64,000 nucleotides of DNA from Entomortierella parvispora (GCA_963573315.1 OY752150.1:1488001-1552000); one strand, 5' to 3'. Shown: positions 44,135 to 56,704, numbered from the stretch's first letter. Notes: a model not told the origin generated them from the letters alone. Translations and numbers: made by a program.

Positions 44135-45885
44135 GGCTGTTCACTCGTGCCTTGACAGGAGAGTCAGACGGGAATTGAGCTAAAGAGAGCGAGCGTGAAT
44201 TCCGAATGCAAATGACATGTGCCGACCTGGCAATCGAGGGAGTGCTGAGAGCTGCCCAATCGAGGAGGATGGAGAATGAAATTGAGTCAGGGTGAGAAAG
44301 GGAGAGATAATGAGAGGAAGGTGGATGCAATGGAGAGAATGAGATATGTACCGAGTCTGCTGTAGACAACAGAGGAAGGCAGTCCGTTGCGATGAATGCG
44401 AAAAGAGGCGGATGAGGTGGAGAAGGTGAGGGAGCGGATAGATGAGAGAGACGAAACGATGATGCAGAGAAGAGATGAAGAATCAGGAGATGGAATTGAA
44501 AAGGCGCTTCGCAGCGAGGTGCGGGGGAAGGGAGCGTGGAGCGTGGAAGGGAGCGTGGAAGGGAGCGTGGATGGGAGCGTGGATGGGAGCAAGGGAGAAG
44601 GGCAAAGGTTGATCGGCCACGATGGCGCGCAGGCCAGAGAGGGAGGGACGGAAGGTGGGGGAGGTCGACTACGATGAACAAAGGAAAAGAAGAAAGGAGG
44701 AAGGTGACGGAGACGAAGGGAAAGGGACACAATCACAACGGCCATCCATGGCCTCGAACCATGCCCAAAGCGTCCTCGTGGTCGTTGCTTCACTTGCTTG
44801 CTGTTTGCTGTTGCTGTGGCCCCTCCTGCCGACAGTTTGTCCACCATGCCACACCTTCACTTCGCTTCTCTTCGTCTCGTCGCTCCTCCAAACGCGTGCC
44901 TTTGCCGCTCCAGATGCTTCAAGGGTGACAGTGACAGTTTCTGTTATCAACAAGTGGACTACATGTGCATGCGACAATCTGTCCTCTCGCTCACTCTCCC
45001 GTCGCTTCACGCGCGATTGACCAGTTCTCAGTTCTCGGGTACTGCTCTCATTCTCTTCCCCTTCTGTTTGGTTCCGATCGATCGTCTGTCATCTCTTGAT
45101 GCCTTCACCTTGAAGCCACCTCCTAATGCGAAACCAAGCTCCTGGATCAACGCGCGAGTTGATCTCAAAGAGCACATCACTGACACCGTCACTCTTCTTC
45201 ACGCTTCTTCACGCTTCTTCACGCTTTTTTGACGAATCCCAGGCACATCTTCGACCTCTTCATGCTTGAGAATCTATTCTTGGCTCTCTTTTTTTTGGCA
45301 GACGCTTGCCCCCTCGCCCTGTGTTTTTGTAGACATTTCCTTTTGCATGTTTATTCTTCACCCTCCATGAGGCTCTCATCTCCCCCAACTCCAACGGCCC
45401 AGCTAACAAAAAAGCGCTACCATAACAGTACAAAGCTCTTGTTGCAGGGTCGCACAGGACCAGCGATATCGAAAATGCGTACAGATTCAGCAGGAAAACC
45501 AATCGTTCTCGAGTGTTTGGAAGAATCGGATGGTGTTGACGCGAGCACGAAAAATAGCGAAAGAAAAAAGAAATTACGGGAACCCAGCCCAACAAAGGAA
45601 AAACAGGGTTACGAACCTCTTCACGAGCGAGTTCATGTCGCGAGACCGGATGATGCACGTGCACAAAAAAGCCAGGATAGTTTTTTTTTTTATTTTTCTG
45701 TTCGGGTCCATTTTTTTTTTTTTTTTCATAAGGAGACAAGGGGGGACGTAAAAACAAAAAAAGCACTCTGCTATTCTCAACGTTTGTTCATACGTAGCCT
45801 CCTCTTTAAATGTTGTTTCTCTCAAGTCATCCCCACACCCACGCAATGTGGAGGGGCCAAAAGGAAAGTTCACAACCCGTATTCA
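44135..45885. other. Intergenic with purine-rich minisatellite
   Basis: Promoter side of the seven-helix gene. About five imperfect GGGAGCGTGGAA units at 44529-44590 and a (CTTCTTCACG)x3 stretch at 45194-45226. A run of T at 45680-45726. No supported gene. Confidence 0.55.
44529..44590. repeat. 12-bp minisatellite GGGAGCGTGG(A/AA/AT)
   Basis: Roughly five degenerate 10-12-bp units on the plus strand, in the leader or promoter region of the seven-helix gene. Confidence 0.85.
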
Positions 45886-46831
45886 CTACGCCTTGATACC
45901 GGAAGACTGGGCCTCGAGGGTGGCCTCGCCAGCGGCGCTGGCGGCAGGTGGAGACTTCTTGCAGGTCTTGCAGACGTTGCCCTCGCGGAGACCCTTGGTG
46001 ATAACGATGCACTTCTCGCAGACGGGGGACTCGCACTTGTCGCACTGCATCAAGGTCTTGCGGTCCGCGTTGCACTTTTCACAAATAGGTCCACAGCAGT
46101 ATTCCTCCCGGCAGCTGTCGCAAACAACATTAGGGCAGCTATTGTAGAAATATGGTGAGAAGCGGATGGCGGTTGTCAGTTAGGTACGAAGGCATCGCGT
46201 GGGAGTTTACAACGACGGATGTGGAGTAGTAACAGCTTCCTTTTCAGAGGGAACAGGTGTGTGGGAAATTAATGCAGACTAAAAAGAACAGGCTCTCATC
46301 AGCGAACACGAGACCAAACCCCCCTTTTCTCTGCTCGTTGGCCTTCCTTGCCATGGTCCTTTGGGGGAGTTTGAAAACACACACGCCTTGCAGACGCGAC
46401 CCGTAGGTGTAATGGGTTCAACTGAAGAAGAATAGAACCCAGCACGCCCATCCCCCGTCTCCACTTTGCTTTCGTTGCCCGAGGATATTCTGCCAGTCCG
46501 TATGTTTGCACTTCGCAGCCTTGCGTCAGGTCCTGAAAGATAAACGCGTGTGAAAAAGGAAGAAACGTCCAAATCCACGATCGCGTCCACGTCCACGTCC
46601 ACGTCCACGTCCACGACAAAGGCACCATGGCCCACGGAAGGCAAAGAAGAGAAAGAGAAGGAAAGGGCACTGCAGAAGAGAAAAGAGGAAGGAAAAGGAG
46701 CTGTCTTGAACAGGAAGCCAAGGCAGAACAACTTACAAGCGGCAGGCCTCCTTGTCACCGATAGCGTGTCGTCCGCAGGCACAGTTCTGCTTGGGGTTAA
46801 CAGCAGCAGCGGGGGCAGATTTTTTTCCCAT
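45886..46831 (-). CDS. Cys-rich putative zinc-binding protein (115 aa)
   Basis: Two exons, 46831-46737 and 46138-45886, give 115 aa after removal of a 598-nt GTAAGT...ATAG intron. The N-terminus is MGKKSAPAAAVNPKQNCACG. Then Cys pairs come in quick order: CACGRHAIGDKEAC, CPNVVCDSC, CCGPICEKC, CDKCESPVCEKC and CKTC, followed by an Ala/Ser tail. The spacing fits several zinc ions bound in tandem CxxC sites (B-box- or treble-clef-like) better than a metallothionein. It is small, lacks a signal peptide, and the split exactly at AC|RFC keeps the Cys pattern regular, which supports the model. Function is unknown. A longer plus-strand frame overlaps the gene but lacks this pattern. Confidence 0.75.
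46584..46615. repeat. (CGTCCA)5 microsatellite
   Basis: Five 6-bp units within the intron of the Cys-rich gene. Confidence 0.9.
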
Positions 46832-49002
46832 GGCGAGACTTGAAGAGGAAGAATATATGTGGAATGAACTGCGTGGGAAGCGGTGGGGGCCGGGGACAGG
46901 AAGCTGGGAAGAGGAGCGGATGGTGTTGAAGTATTGAGGTTGAAAAGGGGAGAAAGAAAGAGAAAGAGAGGATGTAAAAAGTTTTGCTTTTTTATCCCTC
47001 CCCTCTCATCAATCAGTAACGGGGCATCAATAGCAACAACATTGGGCCAACGTCAGCGCTCATGCCTGCACTCTCGCTGCACATCAACCTCTTCACAACT
47101 AAAACAGTGTGGGGCGGGCCAGACTGGACTGGGTTTGCTGCACAACCCATTGGAAACAATTCGGAGTCTGTGCGTCCTTCTTTGGACCACTGACCATTTT
47201 CAAGATGGAGGACTCGTCTTCAACCGCAGTTTCAGCACAAGCAGGATGGAGCAACTTGCTTCAAGAGAAAGAGAAAGAGAAAGAAAGAAAGAAAGAAAGA
47301 GAGGTTGACAGAGAGAGGTAGACTGAGAGGATGCCTTGTTCCCACTCCATTTGTCAGTGCCAGTTCTGAACGTGCGCCCCTGCTTAAATCTCAAGAAGCT
47401 TCCAGGAAGGTTGCCACAAAAAAGGTGGCAGGAAGATAACAGAGATGCCCTAAATGAAGAGATTATCCTAGGCGTTCGGTGACGACGCCGGTTTTCTTCC
47501 TGTAGTCAATATTTAATCATCTGAGCTGCGCGCTGTCATGAGTCAAGTAGCTTCCAGGGGTGTCAATGCCCCCTTATTCATGTACAGGATCCATCGTCTG
47601 TTGTCCTACGGCCACTAGGAAATGAAGAGTGTCAAGGAGGAGCTACGTGGGAGGAGCAGGAAAAGCATGATTAGAAAACTGATTGTACTGAACACGTAGT
47701 TGTTACGAGCGCTGCGGGAGCGCAGTGTGGCTGGAGGCATTTCATGAGATAAGAATCATCCAGGATGGATATAGCACTTTGAGTACCCTTCATTCATCCA
47801 CAAGAAATTGCGCACATTTGGCGGAGTGGAAAGTGCAGCTGCGATGTCGAGAGCCCCTAAAATAAAAAAATAAAAACTGTGCACAAAGACAACAACTACC
47901 GACCTGGTTCCTTCTATCGAGATAGTTTCAAAAAGAGAGAGAGCAGACAAGTAAGGGCGCACACCCACAGAGCGTCGAACATCCCATCCCCGCCCGTGGT
48001 CACCTCGCGTGATGTCGCACGAGAGCGCACACGACGTCGCCGTTGTGAAATTATTGCTCTGCGACGAGGGTAAACTTCCGTCCTTGTTTCCAAATTTGTA
48101 TTGGACCTGACAAAGCGAATCTCCACAGCCAGGTTTCTGTACCGACTGAGCCGCAGGGAGGCAGGGGTTCGGAGGGACGTGGGCACGAGTGAGAGACAGG
48201 GAGGAGACATGCAACTGTTCTTGTGCCCTGCGACACATTGATGATCTCGTCTTGTGTCTCTCGACCGACCCTTTGTCCCCTTGGAGACAACAAGCAAACA
48301 AGTCAACGGGCAAACTGAATTGCAACGGTCGGAATTGTAATAGATTGACACTCCTTGACACCGAGTCAGTGGACGTCACATTCGCCCATGACTGCTGGAG
48401 GTGTCGGTTGTTGTGTCAGGCTGTCAGCTCAATTCGACACGATACAATAATAACAAGAAACGTGAAAAGCGCGCAGAGGACGAGAGGACTTGCGACGATA
48501 AGAAATGAACATTGCAATGTACTACAAGCAGGCAGAGAGTTCAAATGCAATCGACAGTACGGTTGCTGCCGGTTCCCTTTCTTTGCTATAATAGACCACC
48601 TGTGTGCGCCTGCGCCTGTGTCATGCTTGCTTCCAAGGTTTTTCTGCTCTCGCGCTCCGACCGCTGTTGTCCTCCACAGGTAGCACCTGCTTGCTGGAAG
48701 AACCATCGTCCTGCCCCCTCTGGCTCTTGTTTAAAAAAAGAGGCCCTGGATTTTGTCTCCCTTCTCTCTCTTCCCTCTCTGTTTTTCACCTTCTTCAACA
48801 GCCTGCCCGACTGTCCGACTGTCAGTCCTCCTCCATCCCACCTGCTTTTGCGAGATCAAGCCAAGACCATCGTCCGGCTGCTTCTCATTCACTCCTGAAT
48901 CGCTCGCTCCATTACTCATTCTTCTTTCTTAGAACCTCAATCCCCTCATTCCTCTGCCGTCCCTTTTCACCTCTCCACTCCATCCTATCTCTCTTCATCA
49001 CA
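46832..49002. other. Gene-poor interval between divergent genes
   Basis: No supported gene. A (GAAA)n stretch at about 47265-47301. Frames at 47756-48379 on the minus strand and 48604-48900 on the plus strand have no domain; the latter is the leader of the AIG1-type gene, with pyrimidine-rich tracts. Confidence 0.55.
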
Positions 49003-50626
49003 ATGTCCTTCTTTGTCAGGATCATGAAACTGGACCGATTCGAGCCCAATAGAATCGTGACCTCCAACTTGGTCAGCCCCAAGGTTCTGGCGGCCGTCCG
49101 GTTTGTTGAGCTCCTCTATGTGACCGCAGCCATCATCTCTGTTTGGGCAACTGCAGAGTCGGCTGGAGAATACTTTCGCTATTTCACCAACCTCACCTAT
49201 TTTGGTCTCTTTTCCTATCTCTTGGTAAGCTTCTTTTTTGTTCTTATCTCCCTGTTTGTGTCTTTCAAGCGCTCTCTTTCTCCACCTTTTTTGGCATTCC
49301 TGTCACTCGACGGGAGCAAAGTTTCAAAAAAGACTAAAGGACTTTAGTTTGTCCTACCCTCCGATGCGGTCCTCTACTCTGTTGCATCAGCCTCTTGTGT
49401 GCCCGTTTTCTCACTGTTGCGTTGGACAAGGATGAAGACGAGTCCATATGCGAAGCAGCCAATCGGTGGTTGAAATGCCATTTTGGTCGCCTGTTCAATT
49501 GCTCGTTGTTCCCATGGCGGAGGCGGAAAAGGCAGAGAGACCTGCTCCATCCATGTGCCGAAGGGACAAACGGAGTTTAGTCGAGCTCCACATCCCGCAA
49601 TTCGCCTCCCTCCACACCTCCACACTTCCACACCTACACCTCCACACCTCCTCATTTCTTATCCCGCTGCCCCGGAGCATCCGAACCCCTGCTTATCTGC
49701 AGCATACTCTAAAGCGTTTTAGAAGCTATCAGTCAACCAACACGATCGATTGCTCCAATGTCAAAATGAGTTAAGAGTTTAACGTTCCTTTTTTTTATTT
49801 AGGCAAGTACAATCTGGTCTTTTGGTTACCTGCGTCAACCAGACTCGGAGCGCGCTCAGTGGGTCAAGCTTGGCAACCCCTGGTGGGGTAGAACTCATTG
49901 GCTCCTCTATTCAACTGTAGCAACGTACTCGGTATGGCTGTCCGGCAGAGCATGATGAATGAAGCGCCTGTAAAAACCATCGACATGCTCACAGTGCTTC
50001 TCAAAATTCGAACTAGATTGTCGTTCCAATCGTATTCTGGACCTTGCTGAGTGCTGGTATGAGTTCTTGGACATCTTTGGACTGGTATCAAAACTTGAGT
50101 GTCCATGCTCTCGACGGATTGTTCGGAGCTATTGTCGAGTTGGTCTTAAACAGACACTTTCTGGAACCAATCCACTCGATCCTTGTTGCAGTCGTGATGG
50201 TGCTCTATATGTTCTTGACATTTGTTGTGCACAAGACCCAGGGACTTTGGTAATTTTTCTTTCTCTCTCATCTTTTTTTCCTTCATAGTTGGGGACTTGT
50301 TCTCCCTCCCTCCTTATGTCTTTACTTCTGGACCATGTCATTCACTCGTATTGCTCCGTTTGACTGATTTTTTATTTTTTTTTATCGCTAGGGTGTATCC
50401 TTTCCTCGACTGGGACCAAGGCCCAAAGGCTGCAGCTTACTATATTGGAATCGCTGTTGGCCTTTTCATCATTTTCTTTATTTCCTTGGCGATCCACAAG
50501 TACAGGAACAAGGCTCTCGCAAGCCGAAGCATTGTTGTCAATGGCGATCTTGATAGCGAGTACAGGGAATACGAAGACAAACAATCGACAAATGGAGAGG
50601 CTAGCGATAAGATGGAGACGGTATAA
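49003..50626 (+). CDS. FAR-17a/AIG1-type integral membrane protein
   Basis: Four exons, 49003-49224, 49803-49931, 50017-50249 and 50392-50626, give 272 aa with about six transmembrane helices: LAAVRFVELLYVTAAIISV, YFTNLTYFGLFSYLL, WLLYSTVATYSIVVPIVFWT, GLFGAIVELVLNRHFLEPIH, ILVAVVMVLYMFLTFVVH and YYIGIAVGLFIIFFISLAIH. The RYFTNLTYFG segment after the first helix and the buried histidine region near FLEPIHSI are like the AIG1/ADTRP family, whose animal members are lipid (FAHFA) hydrolases with a Thr/His site; Thr in FTNLT and His in EPIH are candidates. The tail is acidic (SEYREYEDKQ). The fungal role is unknown. Confidence 0.75.
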
Positions 50627-52955
50627 GGAGGATAACATAGCCTCCGGCATACCAATCAATATCCATCCATCTTGAATGTAGACTACCTAAAATGAATCAA
50701 GGCAAAAAATAGTTGTAATAATAATAGTCGCTGGTTTATGGTGCAACCTTGTATGCTACGATTGGTCACCGTCCTAAATGACGATTTGTTACAAAGTGCT
50801 GTGCAACGCGATAAGATGAAAGGAATTGACCTTACTTCACGTTTTACACGATCTCCTTGTTGGCTTTGACGTACTGTATCTAGTTACAATACAAGTGATC
50901 GGTGCAAGATGGATGGAAGCAGTAGGTAACCTGCGTGAAGAGTGTAATCTCTCCAATGTGATCCTTGCCGATACCATGAGGACCCACATCACTAAAAGAG
51001 GGGTCTGCGAGTTGGATTCTACATATCCACCATTGCAAATTTCGGGGAATGACATCTTCCCCCGATGTGATGCCGCTGTCCTCTAGTACCTATCCATTGC
51101 TTCCTGCCAGCAGATGCCATCCATATCTTCCTGCCAGCAGATGCCATCCATAGAACCCAAGAAGCTCGAGCAGCTTTTCTTTTATATGAGTTTCTCAATG
51201 CCGATAACCGGTTCCCTTGATCGCGTCCCTATCCTATTTATCGACTGCTAGACATTGATCCATTAATCCTGACTGCAGGCAATAGTGCGTCATAACGGTG
51301 TACTTGTAGCTGGTTTCAACCTCACTGGTGATTTCGGGGTTATCTGAATGAACAAGAGAAGACGGAAAGGCAAAAAGGTCGACGGTAATTTGAGATGGGA
51401 GTTGTGCAGAGTTAGAACATCTGGTGGAGCGGATTTTTTTGTTCATTTTTTGGTCACGTGAGTTTTTTCCCGTCCCGTACCCTGTACGCCGCCAGCGGAG
51501 CGACGACATTACTCTTCATTCAATCGAGATTGGCAACCTTTAATCAGATTCGCAAAAAGAATTAAAGTGAAAGGAAGAACAGTGCCTCAATGGGAAGGAC
51601 GTATGCCAGAGCTTGGCCCAAGGACGATGGTGACTCGCCGGCACCAATTGTGTCAAGAAGGGTCCTTAGAGCCGAGACGAAGGAAACGAATTCTTTGCAC
51701 CGCTGTCTGCAATCCTTGTCGAAATTCACGGTGACGATTTGGCTTATATTTCTCCTTGGAAAGGGATTTCGCTGTGGTTTTATGGTATCTCATATAGCAA
51801 CCACCATGTTGGCGTACCTAGCTTGGGAACGATATGGATAACAATAGTTTGCAAAATGGCACCATCCATTCTCTGAAACCTGGACTGTCTCTGAAGGTAC
51901 TGTCGGCTTCAGTTAGACGAGGTCAACACTGAGAGCAAGCAATAGACTACAAAACGTTTGTTTTTGCTCGTGTGCCCAATTGGTCTCTGACACGCTGGGA
52001 TGTGGGGCAGTAGGCCCTTCGCTGGGCGTTTATAGGATCGCTATTCAACGATGGTGGTAAAAAAGGAACTTCAAAACGCCAGCAGAGTTGACCACAAGGT
52101 CTTACTAGATAAGAACAGTAGATTCGTGGAAGGTCTTTAAACTCAGACAGCAGAATCCGCAAAAGGCCATTACCTTCGGACCATTGGACATGGAGTCGCT
52201 CCAAAGAAGGTTTTGCGCTCAAAATTAAAATTGTCGAATCCGAGGAAATAAAAAAAAAGTCAACACTCATCCCTGGTAAAAGAGGCGAGAGCAAATCTAA
52301 CAAACAGACAGGGACCAAGTCTGCAGGGAGGACAAGGATTGTTCAATACCAACCACCTGAGTTGAATCTCTCCATAGTGTCTCCTGACAAGGACACGTTT
52401 TTTCTTGCCTCCTTTTCCTCTCCTTCTTCCTGGCCATACTCCTTACTGTACTTTGCAGCTGTTCAGTTGTGCACATGCACAAAACTAAGAAACAATTACC
52501 ATTGCAGGGCCAAGGTCCAGGACACAAGAATCGGTAATAATCAAGTTATTTATTGCTCCCAACTTGAGCTCTATATTTACTCTTTGTGTGTCCGCATTGG
52601 TTGCCCGCCATGGATCAGGCAACGACTAATTGAGGGAAACAGGCAAACCATGTTCTCTTTGCACTCCTTTGGTCCGTATCCCTGCTTGCCACTGCACATG
52701 GATACCCGGTACGCCCTTCGTGGCGATCATTATATTTTGTTTTCTCTCTTTTTCATCTCCCTTCTCTCTTTTCTTTCGTTTCCTTCCTTTCCTTCCTTTC
52801 ATTTCCCCCACTTTTTCCCTCTCACCTTCCTCCTTCCCTCTCTCCTCGCACCCTACACCACCCCCACTTCACTTTTATCGACCAATTGCTTGAAACGTAG
52901 CTTTCTTGTCCCTTCCTCTCTTTTAACGACCACACTAAACCGCACACTTCGAACC
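50627..52955. other. Gene-poor interval
   Basis: 2.3 kb with no supported gene. Two 26-bp copies (CTTCCTGCCAGCAGATGCCA...) lie at 51100-51125 and 51127-51152. Small frames at 50826-51086 (+) and 51947-52318 (-) have faint leucine-rich character and may be remnants. The last 250 nt are the pyrimidine-rich chitin deacetylase leader. Confidence 0.5.
51100..51152. repeat. Two-copy 27-bp tandem duplication
   Basis: Identical 26-bp copies separated by one T. Recent slippage or repair product; not coding. Confidence 0.9.
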
Positions 52956-54050
52956 ATGGTCAGAATTACCTCTACTTCCCTCTCTGTCCTCTTCTTGACC
53001 ATTGCAGCGGTTAACGCTCAAGTCGCCAAGTTGGACCGTTCTAAATACCCCGAGATCAATGTGGTTCCCCCAATCAACACTCCCCAGGTCCAGGCTTGGC
53101 TCAAGGAGCTTGGTGACCTGAGTGCAGCCCCAAAGTTCCCCCTCCGCGTCGGTGCTCCCCCCGTTTGTGCTCCTCAGAAAACTGAGGGGGAGTGTGTCTG
53201 GACTTGTGACAATTGCCCAGACGATGATATCACCGTCTGCAATGTCCCCAACACCTGGGGCTTGACTTTTGACGATGGTCCCTCGGTTGAAACCCCTAGG
53301 CTTTTGAACTATCTCAAGCTCAACAAGCTTACAGCCTCGTTCTTCTTGATCGGTTCCAACGTCATTCAACATCCTGAAATTGTCCAGGATGAGCTGAAGG
53401 ACGGTCACCACTTGGCTTCCCACACCTGGTCTCACACCGCCTTGACCACGCTGACCAACGAGCAGATTGTGGCCGAGATGAAGTGGACCGAGTTGGCCGT
53501 TATGGAAGCCACAGGAAAGAAGCTCAAGTATATGCGTCCTCCTTATGGCGACATCAATAACCGCGTCCGCTTTATCCTCAAGAAGATGGGCTACATTCCC
53601 GTTGATTGGACCGGCGATGAGTTTGATACCAACGACTGGAGGTACACCGTTTCCATGACAGCGGCCCAAGTTCTTGGAAACTTCACGAAGTCCTTGGATA
53701 CCTATGTCGCGAACCCCGGAACTAAAGGGTTTTACTGCTTGGAGCACGATGTTTCCAAGCCGGTTGTCGACATCGCTCTTCAGCTGCTTCCTCTTGGAAT
53801 TGCCAGAAAGCTCAACTTTGCTTCGGTTGCCGGATGTGAGAAGGATGCAAACCCTTACCAGAATGGCGTCGCCTCTCCTGCCACCAACGGAACCTCCGGA
53901 GCCACCGAATCCTCTGGCGGTGCCAAGCCCCCCGGTAGCTCCACGGTCTCTGGTCCTAAGATTGTTACGTCCGGCAGCACTGTCTCGTTCAGTGCAAATG
54001 TCGGTCTTGTCGCCGCTGCAGCCGCTGTTGTCGGCGCCATGCTCGCCTAA
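52956..54050 (+). CDS. Chitin deacetylase (CE4), probably GPI-anchored
   Basis: Removes N-acetyl groups from chitin to make chitosan at the cell wall. One intronless frame of 364 aa. A signal peptide starts it (TSLSVLFLTIAAVNA), the catalytic NodB domain covers about 95-300, and the end is a Ser/Gly/Thr stalk plus a hydrophobic tail (VGLVAAAAAVVGAMLA), as for GPI attachment. CE4 motifs are complete: TFDDGP (metal/base Asp), SHTWSH (two metal His), RPPYGDINNR, the DW segment around VDWTGDEFDTNDW, and LEHD. The N-terminal part has Cys residues in CVWTCDNCPDDDITVC. An open frame extends upstream to 52362, but ACCATGG at 52956 followed by the signal peptide decides the start. Confidence 0.96.
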   Translation: MVRITSTSLSVLFLTIAAVNAQVAKLDRSKYPEINVVPPINTPQVQAWLKELGDLSAAPKFPLRVGAPPVCAPQKTEGECVWTCDNCPDDDITVCNVPNTWGLTFDDGPSVETPRLLNYLKLNKLTASFFLIGSNVIQHPEIVQDELKDGHHLASHTWSHTALTTLTNEQIVAEMKWTELAVMEATGKKLKYMRPPYGDINNRVRFILKKMGYIPVDWTGDEFDTNDWRYTVSMTAAQVLGNFTKSLDTYVANPGTKGFYCLEHDVSKPVVDIALQLLPLGIARKLNFASVAGCEKDANPYQNGVASPATNGTSGATESSGGAKPPGSSTVSGPKIVTSGSTVSFSANVGLVAAAAAVVGAMLA

Positions 54051-54816
54051 ACTGCTAAAAATTCGAAGATCCGCTCTCTGCAGCCCCAAAATCAACAATA
54101 AATAGTCATTTCTTTAATAAAAAGGTTGCTGGGAAAAAGCACGAAAGTTGAACCATGTTCTTGCCGTGGTCACAGAAACTGGTGGCATCCGCAATTAAGG
54201 GCGGAATACCAAAGATGTATTTATTTTCCTCCTACATCGAGCTCTGATAGTATGCATGGGTGAGGTAGTTGACATGTGCGCACTACTCACAATCCGGTCA
54301 GTTCCTCGCAGCGCAAGATCTCGTCTTTTCTCGACGTGGCCAAAATGATGAGATTTCCCTTCTTTCTCAACGACTCGGTCGTGCATTTAGCTGGCTTGTT
54401 TCAAGAAGCAACAGTTCTTTCTGTGCAGTTGTTCTAGAAGCAAACGACGACATATGGTTCATTTGTTTTTTTCGTTTCTTGTTAGTAGTCAGAAGATAAT
54501 GACTTTGTTCTCGGTGCAGAGCCCTCTGATGCAGTTCGAGAACGGGCGAAAGTCTTTGATGTCATTGCCAGGCGTGTCACAAAGGGAGGCATACTTAGAT
54601 ACGAGAAGCGTCTTTCGGTAATTTTTTGTCGTGGTCATTCCTCGGAAGATTGGGTACGGCTGCCAAAAGGACGAGCACAAGGAGCAAAGGAATTTTCTCC
54701 ATGCGAGCAAAACGAAGAGTAATATTGGTGGCGCAAATTCCACGTGACTGGGCAGCCCTGTCTTGGGCTCTTGGCACATCCTTTCGTTGGCACATCCTTT
54801 CGACTTTACCACAAAC
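54051..54816. other. Intergenic
   Basis: An AATAAA follows the deacetylase at about 54100. No supported gene; the antisense frame 54489-54854 overlaps the next gene's start and has no domain. Confidence 0.6.
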
Positions 54817-56704
54817 ATGCTCGAGCCTGACACCCTAATCGATAACTCCGACAAGACTCTCCCATTTGGCCTAGATTTGTCTCTTCCAAAATGTGGCAGT
54901 GAGAAACTGGTAGAACTGGACGCACATGCATGTCGGCGAAATGAAGTAATGCATATATTGCGACTCTAAATGGACCCTCACTCCTCGTTTCCCTCAAACG
55001 TTAGGTCTTCTGTATCGACCTGGACATTTCCATGGACGAGGATTTTATGGCAGGCGAGAAGTCGCAGTAAGTTTGACGCGAGTGGTTTCAAAGGCATGAC
55101 AGACCAGAACGTGAGCTGATGTTTTGAGCCACACTGTCCTTGCAGGGACTCGAGAATCAGCCGAAGCAAGCAACTTTTGAAGTGGTTCATTGCTCAAAAG
55201 TCGAGATGGAATCCAAAACACGAGTTCGCCATGATGGTTCTAGGAACCAAGGCGCTTTGGGTAACAAAAGGCGCGCTTTGTCGACTGACATGTTCTTTGC
55301 TGCTCTTGAAAGAGAAGTAACATTGGATATGTCGTTCTTTTGGATCCTCTTTTAGCACATGGATTTCACATCGGAAACCGGCTTAATTTCTCATGTCATC
55401 GACGAGTTGTACACGATGGGGAAGTTTGACTCGTTTGGTAAGGATGAGGAAGCTGAAAATGTAAGAATATGAGATTGTCAACACTTTCTGACCTGCTGAC
55501 ATAATTTGAATAGATTATACCAGTATTTTAAAGGAACTGTAGGTTCTGGTCTTCGATATTGATCATGACAGACGAACTGCTATAAAGTGCTCTGACTAAC
55601 ACCACTTTTGTAATAGTGTCGAGCACGTCGACTTGGGTGAAGGCGACGACTCCATCATTCGAGTTATTATGATATACACTCGATCGAATGTTCTCCCTTC
55701 AAGTCCCGACAATGAGGTATCTATTCATCAGGCGACAGGCTCTCTGGTACTGTCTATGGGATTCAAGTAGCCATTTTAATGTCTCTTCTTCCCCCTCCCT
55801 CAATTAGCTCCGCGAAGCCTTTTACGCCAGTAGGAAGTTTCGGTTTGATTGCATTTACATCCACAATAGACCCTCGGAAGTTGATGGACCTATCAAACCC
55901 CAGGTGAAGTGACTAACCGATCGCTCACGTCGGACAAACTGATGTGGCAAACTACACTCATTTTAACCGCTCTGTCCATTTTGTCCATTGTAGCACATCT
56001 ACGATCGCCTCATAGAGTTCGAGGATGCTCGACACCCTAGCTACTTTTATGAGATGACACGGGCCATCAAGAAGTTTTCGACTGCCATGTCAGAACTTTT
56101 AAAGCACCCCGACATCCGCCCTACGCAAGATGAAGAGGTCGAGTTTATGAAACCACCTCCATCCGTCCAGGAACAGGAGCAGAGACTGGTGGAGTCTTTG
56201 CTGACCAATACTCAGCCTATTGCCAATGAGCAAAGGCAACAATCACAGCAGCAACAGTACAAGCAACATGTATTACTACCTCATATTCAGCAGATTCACC
56301 AGAAGCAACAACAACAGCAACAACCTCACACTTCGACTACCCACCGGCAACAATCGACTGTGTCCAAAGAGGGCAGGCCGACGCAATCCGATCTTGTTCC
56401 TTTCGCCTCGCAATCTTTCAGTTCCGGTGGGGGTGTCGGTGTTGTGAAATCCCCAACTAGACCTTCTCAATCAAGCTTTTATGGGAGTCATCCATCATCT
56501 TCTAGTTCACCGGTTACTTCATACGGTATTCCGCCTTCGAGAACCCCGCCCACTCCTCCAAGTGCAGGACCTGTTCGTGACATGATCGCCTCACCTGTCA
56601 GAAAGACAAGTCCGATTCATCATATATCCCCTCCAGTTGAATCCATGGCACCTATTGAAATTAGTGAGGCCGAAGATGTGACCGAAAGTAAGGTCGAACT
56701 CTGA
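54817..56704 (+). CDS. BABAM1: MERIT40/BABAM1-like BRISC/BRCA1-A complex subunit
   Basis: MERIT40 is a VWA-like scaffold of the BRCA1-A and BRISC complexes, which cut Lys63-linked ubiquitin. Exons: 54817-54909, 55005-55066, 55146-55260, 55356-55460, 55624-55716, 55808-55903 and 55994-56704, for 424 aa; the junction 55460/55624 is the least sure. Matching segments: EKLVFCIDLDISMDEDF (VWA strand 1, with the DxSxD-like site), a helix ending NPKHEFAMMVLGTKALW, SIIRVIMIYTRSN, FDCIYIHNRPSE, and SYFYEMTRAIKKFSTAMSELLKHPDIRP. The order and spacing agree with the animal proteins, whose corresponding pieces are KHEFALVVL, ILVYSR, VVYIHN and AKLLAHPLQRP. The last 190 residues are an unrelated Gln/Ser/Pro-rich tail with a Q6 run. 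Nuclear or cytosolic. Confidence 0.85.

Noticed and set aside
45229-46158. 309-codon plus-strand frame
   Set aside because: It overlaps the Cys-rich minus-strand gene, runs through poly-T (poly-Phe) tracts and has no domain.
51590-51841. 83-codon plus-strand frame with a hydrophobic stretch
   Set aside because: No family likeness, no leader or poly(A) context; too short to support on composition alone.
52362-52955. Upstream extension of the chitin deacetylase frame
   Set aside because: It would bury the signal peptide in the middle of the protein; ACCATGG at 52956 has the better context.
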